Positions 18,312-26,185 of a DNA stretch of 64,000 nt are shown in pieces; positions within the stretch are counted from its first letter, which is position 1, and each line of letters starts with the position of its first letter. Where the stretch lies: the NCBI GenBank assembly GCA_964569085.1, contig CAZMTA010000005.1:1-64000 (forward strand), written 5' to 3'. Made by a program: the position numbers and the translations under genes. Below the pieces are notes generated by a model. It worked only from the letters and a program-made list of their open reading frames with translations, searched no databases and had not been told where the DNA came from. Source of the DNA: JAJCZZ01 sp964569085. GTDB taxonomy: Bacteria; Gemmatimonadota; Gemmatimonadetes; Longimicrobiales; Gaopeijiaceae.

Positions 18312-18867
18312 CGGGGGGCCGTCCCCCCGCCGCGGCCTCGCCGCTGGCGCGCACCCACTGCTGGAGGATCTCCAGCTTGGCCGCGAAGGTCGGGCCCAGC
18401 CCGGCCAGCCACTCCTCCTGCGTGAGGCCGGAGGACCGGTCGACGGTCCGGCGCGCGTCGCCGTCCAGCCCCGCCATCCAGGTGGCCAGATCGTCGAAGG
18501 CCCGGGCCGCCAGGACCCGGAGCTCCCGCCGCTCCCAGGGCCCGTTGCGCCGGACGAAGCGCTCCTCCGAGCCCCTCCGGGCCCAGTCGTCCACGCCCTC
18601 CGCCGACGGCGGCGCGAACCCGAAGCGCGCCATCACCGCCCAGGAGCGGGCCGCCTCGAGCCCCACCGCCCGGCTGAAGCGGTCCCATCGGTCCCGGGCC
18701 GCGGGAGAGGCGTGGGGGCCGGGCATCTCCTCCACGGTCTCCAGGATGGCCGCGGTGGTGAGGCGGAGCCCCTCGGTCCGGTCGGCCCACGTCTGGGCGG
18801 GGGCGGGCGGGGGCGGGAGGACGACGAGGGCGCCGGCCAGGAGGAGCGCGGCTCGGGAGGCGGACAT
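18295..18867 (-). CDS. Exported alpha-helical hypothetical protein
   Basis: The 190-residue protein has a signal peptide ending near APAQ, followed by a mostly helical, Arg/Glu/Ala-rich domain with several Trp (RSWAVMARFG, DDLATWMAGL, EEWLAGLGP). There are no cysteines and no recognisable catalytic motif. The start at 18867 was chosen because it begins the signal sequence. It faces away from YqgE (divergent, about 150 bp apart). I recognise no family. Confidence 0.6.
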   Translation of the reverse strand: MSASRAALLLAGALVVLPPPPAPAQTWADRTEGLRLTTAAILETVEEMPGPHASPAARDRWDRFSRAVGLEAARSWAVMARFGFAPPSAEGVDDWARRGSEERFVRRNGPWERRELRVLAARAFDDLATWMAGLDGDARRTVDRSSGLTQEEWLAGLGPTFAAKLEILQQWVRASGEAAAGGRPPGGPGA

Positions 18868-19018
18868 GGGCGCGGGGGAGGAACGGGGAGGGACGCCCCA
18901 GGGTGCGGCCCCGCCGGACCGTCCGCCAGGGGGGTGGCGTCTTCGGTCGCGAGTGGGGATCGTCCTGGGGGGCGCGGCGCACCGCCCGCCCCGTCGGTGC
19001 ACCCGCTGAGGAAGAGCC

Positions 19019-19561
19019 ATGGAGAGCCTGAAGGGCCAGCTTCTCGTCTCCGCCGGGGGGCTGTACGATCCCAACTTCCGGCATACCGTCGTGCTCCTCG
19101 CCGAGCACGGGGACGACGGCGCCGTGGGGGTGGTGCTGACCCGGCCGCTGGAGGTGACGGTGGCGAGCGCGGTCCCGCCCCTGGCCGAGCTGGTCCCGGA
19201 CGGTGCGCCCCTCTTCCAGGGCGGGCCGGTGGACACGGACCAGCCGGTCCTGGTGGCGGAGGTGACGGACCCGGAGATCCTGGACCTGAGGGTCTTCGGA
19301 GCGGTGGGCCTCCTCACCGGCGAGGTGTCGTGGTCGGTCCGCTCCGCCCTGGTCCGCGCCCGGGTCTTCGCCGGCTACGCCGGGTGGGGCCCCGGCCAGC
19401 TCGAGGCCGAGATGGAGGAGGATTCCTGGATCCTGGAGCCGGCCCGGGAGGACGACGTCTTCACCGACGAGCCCGACGCGCTCTGGCACCGCGTGCTGGA
19501 GCGGAAGGGCCCGCCCTGGAGAGGGTTGGCCCGCATGCCCTTCGACCCGACGACGAACTGA
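19019..19561 (+). CDS. YqgE/AlgH family protein (DUF179)
   Basis: The 180-residue protein matches the YqgE/AlgH family across its length. Diagnostic stretches are LKGQLLVSAGGLYDPNF near the N-terminus, VVLLAEHGDDGAVGVVLTRP, LFQGGPV, and GYAGWGPGQLEAEMEEDSW in the C-terminal half. The family is cytoplasmic and conserved but its biochemical role is unsettled. The ATG follows GAGGAAGAG. It converges with the hybrid kinase gene. Confidence 0.93.
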   Translation: MESLKGQLLVSAGGLYDPNFRHTVVLLAEHGDDGAVGVVLTRPLEVTVASAVPPLAELVPDGAPLFQGGPVDTDQPVLVAEVTDPEILDLRVFGAVGLLTGEVSWSVRSALVRARVFAGYAGWGPGQLEAEMEEDSWILEPAREDDVFTDEPDALWHRVLERKGPPWRGLARMPFDPTTN

Positions 19562-19597
19562 TCCGGCGCGGCGCACGGCTCCCGCCGGCCGGCCCGC

Positions 19598-21316
19598 CTA
19601 GGCCTCTTCCTTCCCGCCGGTGAGCTCCTCCAGGAGCTCGTCGAGGCGTCCCAGCTCGAAGGGCTTGGACAGGACCGGACGCCCCGCGGCCTCGAGGAAG
19701 CTCCGGATCTCGCCGCTGACGATGTCGCCGGACATGAAGGCCACCCGCGACGTCATCTCCGGGTACCGCCTCTCCAGGGTCCGGAAGAGCTCCATGCCGT
19801 TCATCTCGGGCATCCGGAGGTCCACCAGAAGGGCTTCGTAGGCGCCGCTCGCGTCCAGGCGGCCCAGGGCCGAGCTGCCGGAGTGCACGGTCTCCACCTT
19901 GTAGCCGATCCGGCCCAGGTAGCGGGCCAGGACCGAAGCGATGACGGGCTCGTCGTCCACCACCAGCACGCCGTCGGGCTGGAGGGTGGCGTCGGGTCCC
20001 GGAGGCGCGTCCTGCGCGTCGGCCCGGAACCGAACGGTGAACATGGCGCCCCCGTGGCCCCGCTCCCCGCCCTGGGTCATGGGCACGCCCCAGTTGGCCG
20101 CGGCCATCGACCCGCCGTTGAGCTCCACGAGGCGCTCGCTCACGTGGAGCCCGAGGCCCGTCCCCTTCCCCTCGTGCTTCGTGGTGAAGAAGGGCGTGAA
20201 CAGACGTCCCAGAACCTCCTCGGGGATGCCGGGTCCGGTGTCCTGGACCGACACGGTCACGAAGCCGCCCTCGAAGCCGATCTGGACCCGGATCTCGCCG
20301 CCCTCGCCGGCGTCCTCGATGGCCTCCCGGGCGTTGCTCAGGAGGTTGTAGAGGACCTGCCGGAGGTGGGAGGGGGTGACCAGGGCGTGGGGCGTGCCGG
20401 GGCGGACGTGCACGCTGAACTCGATGCCGGCCAGGGCCAGGGGCCGGCGCTTCAGGCTTCCGATCTCGGCGACCACCGCCCCCACGTCCACCCGCTCCGG
20501 GTCGGGGTGCCCCGGGGAGGCGAAGGTGAGGAGGTTGCCCAGGATGGCGGCGGCGCGCTGGGCCTCCGCCTTGATGAGGAGGAGGTCGTCCCGGGCTTCC
20601 GCGGTGCCGGGTGACGAGAGGAGGAGCTCGGTGAGGCCCAGGATCCCCTGGAGGGGGTTGTTCACCTCGTGCGCCACCTCGGCCGCCACGTCGCCGATGG
20701 CCGCCTTCCGGTAGAGGCGCCGCTTCTCCCGCTGGAGCCTCAGCACCTCGTTCTGCGCGGCCAGCGACACCAGCCCGATTCCTTCCAGGAGGGGCGTGAG
20801 GCACGTCGGGTCCGGCATCGCCCGACCCGGGAAGGTGGCCACGGCGCAGCCCACGGTGGGGCCGTCCGAGCTGGAGAGGGGGATGGCGAAGAGGCTCTCG
20901 ATCTGCGGGCGCTCGTCGAGCCACGTCCGGAGCTCGGGATGGAGGCGGGGGTCGTCGGGGCGGAGCCAGGTCGGCTCCCCCCGCTCCATGACCATGGGTC
21001 CCGGGAGGGAGCGGTCCCCGGCGGGAACCGACCGGAACGTCTTCTGGAACCCCTCCTCGAGCTCCGGCGGCGTGTCCTCCGGCGCGCCGTACGCCACCAG
21101 CTCCAGGGTGGAGCCCGGCTCGTCCAGGATCCAGACGCCGATGGCGGAGCTGGTGTACAGCCGGCTGAGCTCGGCCAGCGCCTCCTGGGCCCGTCGGGCG
21201 AAGCTGTCCGTGCCGGCCAGGAGCCGGGCCACCCGGGCCACCACCGCGTCCAGCTGCGCGTCCCCCGACCCGGACATCGGGTCCGGTGGGGGTGGCGCGG
21301 GTTCGGCGTGGGGCAT
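19598..21316 (-). CDS. Soluble hybrid sensor histidine kinase (GAF-HisKA-HATPase-REC)
   Basis: This 572-residue protein has a GAF-like sensor domain (about 25-190). The HisKA helix carries H216 in VAHEVNNP. The ATPase domain has an N box (LYNLLSNAREA), DTGPGIP and GKGTGLGL. A C-terminal receiver (about 450-570) has acidic pair VVDDEP, phospho-acceptor Asp in LLVDLRMP, and Lys in LSKPF. There is no membrane segment, so the signal is cytoplasmic. The attached receiver suggests internal phosphotransfer or a phosphorelay to an unlinked partner. The ATG at 21316 has GGAGG upstream and skips a poorly conserved upstream extension. It is divergent from OsmC across a 198-bp gap that holds an inverted repeat. 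Confidence 0.9.
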   Translation of the reverse strand: MPHAEPAPPPPDPMSGSGDAQLDAVVARVARLLAGTDSFARRAQEALAELSRLYTSSAIGVWILDEPGSTLELVAYGAPEDTPPELEEGFQKTFRSVPAGDRSLPGPMVMERGEPTWLRPDDPRLHPELRTWLDERPQIESLFAIPLSSSDGPTVGCAVATFPGRAMPDPTCLTPLLEGIGLVSLAAQNEVLRLQREKRRLYRKAAIGDVAAEVAHEVNNPLQGILGLTELLLSSPGTAEARDDLLLIKAEAQRAAAILGNLLTFASPGHPDPERVDVGAVVAEIGSLKRRPLALAGIEFSVHVRPGTPHALVTPSHLRQVLYNLLSNAREAIEDAGEGGEIRVQIGFEGGFVTVSVQDTGPGIPEEVLGRLFTPFFTTKHEGKGTGLGLHVSERLVELNGGSMAAANWGVPMTQGGERGHGGAMFTVRFRADAQDAPPGPDATLQPDGVLVVDDEPVIASVLARYLGRIGYKVETVHSGSSALGRLDASGAYEALLVDLRMPEMNGMELFRTLERRYPEMTSRVAFMSGDIVSGEIRSFLEAAGRPVLSKPFELGRLDELLEELTGGKEEA

Positions 21317-21348
21317 GGCGGCCTCCGGGGCTGGATCGTGGCGGCGTC

Positions 21349-21372
21349 TCCCGAACCGTGCAACGGTCGGGA
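21349..21372. promoter_or_regulatory. Imperfect palindrome between kinase and osmC-like gene
   Basis: TCCCGAACCGT, then GCA, then ACGGTCGGGA forms an inverted repeat with one unpaired base, located 33 bp from the kinase start and about 140 bp from the OsmC start. It could be an operator for either gene. No binding protein can be assigned. Confidence 0.4.
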
Positions 21373-21514
21373 AGGACGACAGCATGAAATACGCGAGCGA
21401 AGATCGTGCCAAACCCGCGCCCGGGGCCCCCGAGGCCGCCCGCATCGCCGTGTCCGGTCCCGGCCGCGGCCTGCGCATCCTCCCACGACCAACCATTCAA
21501 CCGGAGGCACGAGC

Positions 21515-22078
21515 ATGAGCACGACCATGACCCGCAGCGCCGACAACGGCGTGAACGTCGAGGCCCTTCTGGGCGCCCGCGAGGCCCTCACCGAGGCCCC
21601 CGAGGCCGCCCGCTTCACCTGGCGCGCCAGCAACACCTGGATCCGCGGCACCCACAGCCGCTCCAGCGTGGCCGGCTTCTTCGGCCTGGGTGAGGAGCAG
21701 CAGCACCGCTCCACCTTCGAGTACGACACCGACCACCCGGAGATCTTCGCCTCCGAGGACCACGGCGCCACGCCGGTGGAGCTGGTGCTGGCCGGGCTCG
21801 CGGGCTGCCTGACCGCCGGGGTCGCTTCGGTGGCCCAGAACCGGGACATCCAGCTCCACTCGGTGAAGGCCACTCTCGAGGCGGGGATGGACATCCAGGG
21901 CATCCTGGGCATCGACCCCGACGTGCGGAACGGCTTCTCCGGCGTCCGCGTGACCTACGAGATCGACGCCGACGCCACCCAGGCCGAGATCGAGGCCGTC
22001 GTGGCCCAGTCCCAGAAGCGCTCCGCGGTGTTCGACATCCTCACGAATCCCACGGCGGTCTCCGTCGAGGTGCGCTGA
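21515..22078 (+). CDS. OsmC family protein
   Basis: The 187-residue protein carries the OsmC/Ohr fold signatures: DHGATPVELVLAGLAGCLTAG with the first conserved Cys, a central helix, then FSGVRVTYEID and QKRSAVFDILTNPTAV. In classical peroxidases a second Cys follows (CP motif); here the matching place reads RSAVFD, so the redox Cys pair is incomplete and thiol peroxidase activity is doubtful. About 50 extra N-terminal residues precede the fold. The ATG has GGAGG 8 nt upstream. It heads a four-gene same-strand run (OsmC, two flavoproteins, MaoC) with short gaps. Confidence 0.85.
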   Translation: MSTTMTRSADNGVNVEALLGAREALTEAPEAARFTWRASNTWIRGTHSRSSVAGFFGLGEEQQHRSTFEYDTDHPEIFASEDHGATPVELVLAGLAGCLTAGVASVAQNRDIQLHSVKATLEAGMDIQGILGIDPDVRNGFSGVRVTYEIDADATQAEIEAVVAQSQKRSAVFDILTNPTAVSVEVR

Positions 22079-22118
22079 GGCCTCCGCGGCCTCCGCCCCG
22101 GACCCCAGGGAGGAACCC

Positions 22119-23372
22119 ATGCGAACCACCACCGTCGTCGTCATCGGAGCCGGCCACGCCGGCCTGGCCATGAGCCGGTGCCTCGCCGAGCGCTCGCTGG
22201 ACCACGTGGTCCTGGAGCGCGGGGAGGTGGCCAACTCGTGGAAGCACGAGCGGTGGGACTCGCTCCGGCTGCTCACGCCGAGCTGGCAGAGCCGGCTCCC
22301 CGGGCTCCGGCCCGGGGACGCCGACCCGGACGGGTTCCGGACCATGCCCGAGACCGTGGCCCTCCTGGAGGGCTACGCCCGGGACATCCGGGCGCCGGTC
22401 GTCGACCACGCGCCGGTGACCTCGGTACGGGTCTCCGGGGACGGCTACGTGGTGGAGACGGGGCGGGGGCCGTGGCGCTGTCGGGCGGTGGTCCTGGCCA
22501 CGGGGGCGTGCAACGTGCCCTCGGTCCCGGCGCTGGCGGAGGGGCTGCCCGCCGGCGTCCGCCAGGTGACGCCCATGGAGTACCGCAATCCCGAGGAGCT
22601 CGAGGCCGGGGGCGTGCTGGTGGTGGGCGCGTCGGCCAGCGGGCTCCAGATCGCCGACGAGGTGCACCGCTCGGGGCGGCCGGTGACGCTCGCGGTGGGC
22701 GAGCACGTCCGGGTGCCCCGCTCCTACCGGGGGCGGGACATCCAGTGGTGGATGGACGCCTCGGGCGTCCTGGACGAGCGCCTGGAGGAGATGGACGACC
22801 CGGTGCGCGCCCGGAACCTGCCCTCCCTGCAGCTGGTGGGCTCGCCGGACCACCGCACGCTGGACCTGGGCGCCCTGGCCCGGACCGGGGTCCGCCTCAC
22901 GGGTCGGCTGGTGGGGCTGCGGGGCCGGGAGGTCCAGTTCTCCGGGGCGCTGGCCAACCAGTGCACGCTGGCGGACCTCAAGATGGACCGGCTGCTCGAC
23001 CGCATCGACGAGTGGGCGCGGGACGCGGGTCTGGAGGGGGAGGTCCCCCCGCCGGAGCGCTTCGAGTCCACCCCGACGCCCTCCGATCCGGTCCTCGGGC
23101 TCGACCTGGAGCGGGGCGGCATCCGCACCGTGGTCTGGGCCACCGGCTACCGGCCGGATTACGGCTGGCTCCACGTCCCGGTCCTGGACCGGAAGGGGCG
23201 GGTGCGCCACGACCGGGGCGTGGTGGAGGCCCCGGGGCTGTACCTCCTGGGCCTTCCCTTCCTGCGGCGGCGGAAGTCGAGCCTCCTCGACGGGGCCGCC
23301 GACGACACCCGGGAGCTCGCCGACCACCTGGTGGGCTTCCTGGCCGGAGCCCGCGCCGCGCGCTCCGCCTGA
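22119..23372 (+). CDS. Flavin-containing monooxygenase-like FAD/NAD(P) oxidoreductase
   Basis: This 417-residue protein has an N-terminal FAD site (VVIGAGHAGLAMSRCL), an FMO-type ExW-SWKHERWDSLRLLTP stretch, a second dinucleotide site (VLVVGASASGLQIADE, with Ala/Ser in place of the usual Gly), and the late FAD motif TVVWATGYRPDY. It belongs with class-B-type flavoprotein monooxygenases and related FAD oxidoreductases of the CzcO group. The substrate is unknown. It lies 40 nt after the OsmC gene and 22 nt before the next flavoprotein. Confidence 0.85.
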   Translation: MRTTTVVVIGAGHAGLAMSRCLAERSLDHVVLERGEVANSWKHERWDSLRLLTPSWQSRLPGLRPGDADPDGFRTMPETVALLEGYARDIRAPVVDHAPVTSVRVSGDGYVVETGRGPWRCRAVVLATGACNVPSVPALAEGLPAGVRQVTPMEYRNPEELEAGGVLVVGASASGLQIADEVHRSGRPVTLAVGEHVRVPRSYRGRDIQWWMDASGVLDERLEEMDDPVRARNLPSLQLVGSPDHRTLDLGALARTGVRLTGRLVGLRGREVQFSGALANQCTLADLKMDRLLDRIDEWARDAGLEGEVPPPERFESTPTPSDPVLGLDLERGGIRTVVWATGYRPDYGWLHVPVLDRKGRVRHDRGVVEAPGLYLLGLPFLRRRKSSLLDGAADDTRELADHLVGFLAGARAARSA

Positions 23373-23394
23373 GCAACCTCCTTCCCCTGGACCC

Positions 23395-24561
23395 ATGTCC
23401 GAGACCTCCGGCGCCCCGACGCGGCGCCATTACGACGTCCTCGTGGCCGGCGCCCGGTGCGCCGGCGCCTCCGCCGCCATGCTCCTCGCCCGCCAGGGTC
23501 GGAGCGTGCTGGTGGTGGACCCGGCCCAGCGGGGTCGGGACACCCTCTCCACCCACGCCCTCATGAGGGGGGCGGTCCTCCAGCTCCACCGGTGGGGCCT
23601 CCTGGACGCGGTCCGGGCCGCGGGAACCCCGGCCATCCGGACCACGACCTTCCACTACGCCGGCGAGTCGGTGGCCATCCCCATCAAGCCCGAGGGAGGG
23701 GTGGACGCGCTCTACGCGCCCCGGCGGACGGTGCTGGATCCCATCCTCGTCGACGCCGCCGCGGACGCCGGCGCCGAGGTGGCGTGGGGCCACGCCCTGG
23801 TGGACGTCCTCCGCGACGGCTCGGGGCGGGTGCGGGGCGCCCGGATCGCCGACGCGGCCCGCCGGACCGTGGAGGTGTCGGCGGACCTGGTGATCGGCGC
23901 CGACGGCGTGCGCTCCCGGGTGGCCCGCCTCGTGGAGGCCCGGGCGGAGCGGACGTCGCCCCACGCGGCCGCCACGGTCTTCGGATACTGGGAGGGGCTC
24001 GACCTGGACGGCTTCCACTGGCACTACGACGTGGGAGCCAGCGTGGGCGCCATCCCCACCAACCACGGGGAGACCTGCGTCTTCGTGGCGCTGCCGCCGG
24101 AGGCCCTGGTCGGGGGAGGGGAGGGGCTGAAGGAGCTCTTCTTCTCCGTCCTGCGGTCCCTGGCGCCGGAGCTGGCCGCCCGCATGCACGCGGCCCGCCG
24201 GGTGAGCAAGCTCCGGGGCTTCGCCGGGATCCCGGGCCACCTGCGCCGCTCCACCGGGCCCGGGTGGGCGCTGGTGGGGGACGCCGGCTACTTTCGCGAT
24301 CCCATCACCGCCCACGGGATCACCGACGCCCTCCGGGACGCGGAGATCCTGGCCCGCGCGGTGGAGGACGACGATCTCGACGGATACCAGGAGGCCCGGG
24401 ACGGGCTCGCCCGGGAGCTGATGGAGATCACGGACCGGATCGCCGCGCTGGACTGGTCGCTGGAGGAGGTGAAGGACCTCCACCTCGACCTGAGCCGCGC
24501 CATGAAGCGGGAGGTGGCGTGGATGCTGGCGCGGGACCAAGCCACCGCCGCCGCCGCGTGA
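23395..24561 (+). CDS. FAD-dependent oxidoreductase of the geranylgeranyl reductase/PHBH type
   Basis: The 388-residue protein starts with YDVLVAGARCAGASAAMLLAR, an FAD-binding Rossmann motif in the form typical of this clade. It has DLVIGADGVRSRVARLV (the DG motif) and ALVGDAGYFRDPITAHGITDALRDAE (the GD motif binding FAD ribityl), which together define group A flavoprotein hydroxylases and geranylgeranyl reductase-like enzymes. The substrate cannot be read. Adjacent to an FMO-like enzyme and a MaoC hydratase, it may take part in oxidation or reduction of a lipid or isoprenoid. Confidence 0.85.
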   Translation: MSETSGAPTRRHYDVLVAGARCAGASAAMLLARQGRSVLVVDPAQRGRDTLSTHALMRGAVLQLHRWGLLDAVRAAGTPAIRTTTFHYAGESVAIPIKPEGGVDALYAPRRTVLDPILVDAAADAGAEVAWGHALVDVLRDGSGRVRGARIADAARRTVEVSADLVIGADGVRSRVARLVEARAERTSPHAAATVFGYWEGLDLDGFHWHYDVGASVGAIPTNHGETCVFVALPPEALVGGGEGLKELFFSVLRSLAPELAARMHAARRVSKLRGFAGIPGHLRRSTGPGWALVGDAGYFRDPITAHGITDALRDAEILARAVEDDDLDGYQEARDGLARELMEITDRIAALDWSLEEVKDLHLDLSRAMKREVAWMLARDQATAAAA

Positions 24562-24574
24562 ACGGGAGGAGCGC

Positions 24575-25006
24575 ATGAGCGACGACACGACGGCCTGGCC
24601 CGGGGGCGCCCCGGAGGTCGGCCAGAGGGCGGAGCGGACCCGGGAGGTGGTGGCGGAGGACATCGTCCGCTTCACCGAGATCAGCGGCGACCGGAACCCC
24701 CTGCACTACGACGAGGACGCCGCCGCGGCGTCCCGCTTCGGAGAGATCATCGTCCAGGGCGGGGTGACCTCCGCCATCCTGAACGCGGTCGTGGCGGAGG
24801 ACCTTCCCGGTCCCGGCACGGTCTTCCTCCACGTGGGCTGGAGCTTCAAGGCCCCGGTGCGTCCGGGCGATCGCATCACCGGCGCCGTGGAGGTCCTGGA
24901 GGTCCGCCACGACAAGCCCATCACCCGTCTCGCCACGACGGTCACCCGGGACGACGGGGTCGTGGCGCTGGAGGGGACGGCGCTCTGCTACACGATGCCG
25001 CTCTAG
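24575..25006 (+). CDS. MaoC family hot-dog dehydratase
   Basis: The 143-residue protein carries the MaoC/R-hydratase active site, FTEISGDRNPLHYDEDAA (Asp and His dyad), followed by FGEIIVQGGVTSAIL and a beta-strand GTVFLHVGWSFKAPVRPGD. These single hot-dog enzymes hydrate enoyl-CoA thioesters with R stereochemistry. It follows the flavoprotein by 13 nt with GGGAGG before the ATG, so it is probably the last gene of the operon. Confidence 0.88.
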   Translation: MSDDTTAWPGGAPEVGQRAERTREVVAEDIVRFTEISGDRNPLHYDEDAAAASRFGEIIVQGGVTSAILNAVVAEDLPGPGTVFLHVGWSFKAPVRPGDRITGAVEVLEVRHDKPITRLATTVTRDDGVVALEGTALCYTMPL

Positions 25007-25154
25007 GGCCCGCCTCTCCCGACGGGTCCACGCGCGGGCCGGGGGGTGATCCGTCGCGGCCGTCTGATTACCCTTTTTTCGCACTTCCGTGTACAAAGGG
25101 ATCCCGCACCCGCGCGAAGCCCTCCCCGACCGATCCCGAGAAGGACGCTCCGGC

Positions 25155-25535
25155 ATGCGCCGCATCATGATGAAGTCCAAGATCCACCGCGCCACCGTGA
25201 CCCAGGCCGACCTGGACTACGTGGGCTCGGTCACCATCGACCGGGATCTCATGGACGCCGCCGACCTCCTCCCCAACGAGAAGGTCCAGATCGTGGACAA
25301 CGACAACGGGAGCCGCCTCGAGACCTACGTCATCGAAGGCGAGCGCGGGTCGGGGATCATCGGCATCAACGGAGCCGCGGCGCGGCTGGTGCACCCCGGG
25401 GACACCGTCATCCTCATCTCCTACGCGGAGATGGAGGACGCGGAGGCCCGGAGCTGGGAGCCCACGGTGGTGTTCGTGGACGAGGAGAACCGGGTGGTGC
25501 GGCTCGGGCCGGAGGTGGCGGGCCAGGTGGCCTGA
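25155..25535 (+). CDS. panD: Aspartate 1-decarboxylase
   Basis: This 126-residue protein matches PanD over its whole length: MKSKIHRATVTQADLDYVGS, with the self-cleavage site between G24 and S25 that generates the pyruvoyl cofactor, then GSRLETYVIEGERGSG and NGAAARLVHPGD. It makes beta-alanine from aspartate for pantothenate and CoA. The start at 25155 gives a small N-terminal extension before MMKSK. The sequence upstream (25060-25100) is the most A+T-rich of this area (ATTACCCTTTTTTC and TACAAA) and may hold its promoter. Confidence 0.95.
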   Translation: MRRIMMKSKIHRATVTQADLDYVGSVTIDRDLMDAADLLPNEKVQIVDNDNGSRLETYVIEGERGSGIIGINGAAARLVHPGDTVILISYAEMEDAEARSWEPTVVFVDEENRVVRLGPEVAGQVA

Positions 25536-25634
25536 GGGGTCCGTCGCGGTACGGCCCTTGCACTTCCAGGAGGCCGGAGAGGGGAGGCCCCGACGGGGTC
25601 GCTCCCCGAGGTGTCCCGCGCTCCCGGAGCCCTC

Positions 25635-26108
25635 ATGACCTGGATTCTCGACACCGAGCACATCCTCGACCGCGTCCGCGGCCTCCTCCACCTGGCGACC
25701 CAGGAGGCCGCGGTCGGGTTGGACCTGACCGTGGGGTCGGTCCGTCGCCTCACCGACCCCGGCAGCCTCGACTTCGGGGGCAGCGAGCACGAGGCGGCTC
25801 CCGGGACCCTGGTGCGGCCCCGCCTGCGTTCCGACGAGGACGAGCACGGCTGGTGGGCGCTGGAGCCGGGGACGTACCGGGTGCGCTACAACGAGGCGCT
25901 CGACCTCGCGGCGGGGGAGCTGGCCAGGATCTTTCCGCTGGAGCGCCTCCTCCTGGCCGGGGCGTCCCACCCCGCCTTCCTGGTGGACGGGCCCAGGGAC
26001 CCGCTGGAGACGCTCCTCTGCGTGGGCGACGCGGGCTGCCGGCTGAAGGAGAACTGCCGGCTCTCCAGGCTCCTGATCGTCCGGAACGGGCGCCGGGCGG
26101 ACGACTGA
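25635..26108 (+). CDS. dCTP deaminase/dUTPase-like protein
   Basis: This 157-residue protein resembles the trimeric dUTPase/dCTP deaminase superfamily: EPGTYRVRYNEALDLAAGELARIFPLERLLLAG follows the GxYxVxYNExVxIP pattern of dCTP deaminase, and beta-strand spacing fits. The usual PRSSLxR active-site segment is changed (FPLERLLLAG), so nucleotide hydrolysis is uncertain. The C-terminus has Cys residues (LLCVGDAGCRLKENCRL) absent from classical members. The ATG at 25635 has GGAG upstream. It may share a transcript with panD, 99 nt upstream. Confidence 0.5.
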   Translation: MTWILDTEHILDRVRGLLHLATQEAAVGLDLTVGSVRRLTDPGSLDFGGSEHEAAPGTLVRPRLRSDEDEHGWWALEPGTYRVRYNEALDLAAGELARIFPLERLLLAGASHPAFLVDGPRDPLETLLCVGDAGCRLKENCRLSRLLIVRNGRRADD

Positions 26109-26185
26109 CGCCCCGCCCGCCACCCCTCCGAGGCCCCGGCCGACCGCGTGGTCGACCGGGGCCTCGGGCGCTGCGCGGGGTCCGC

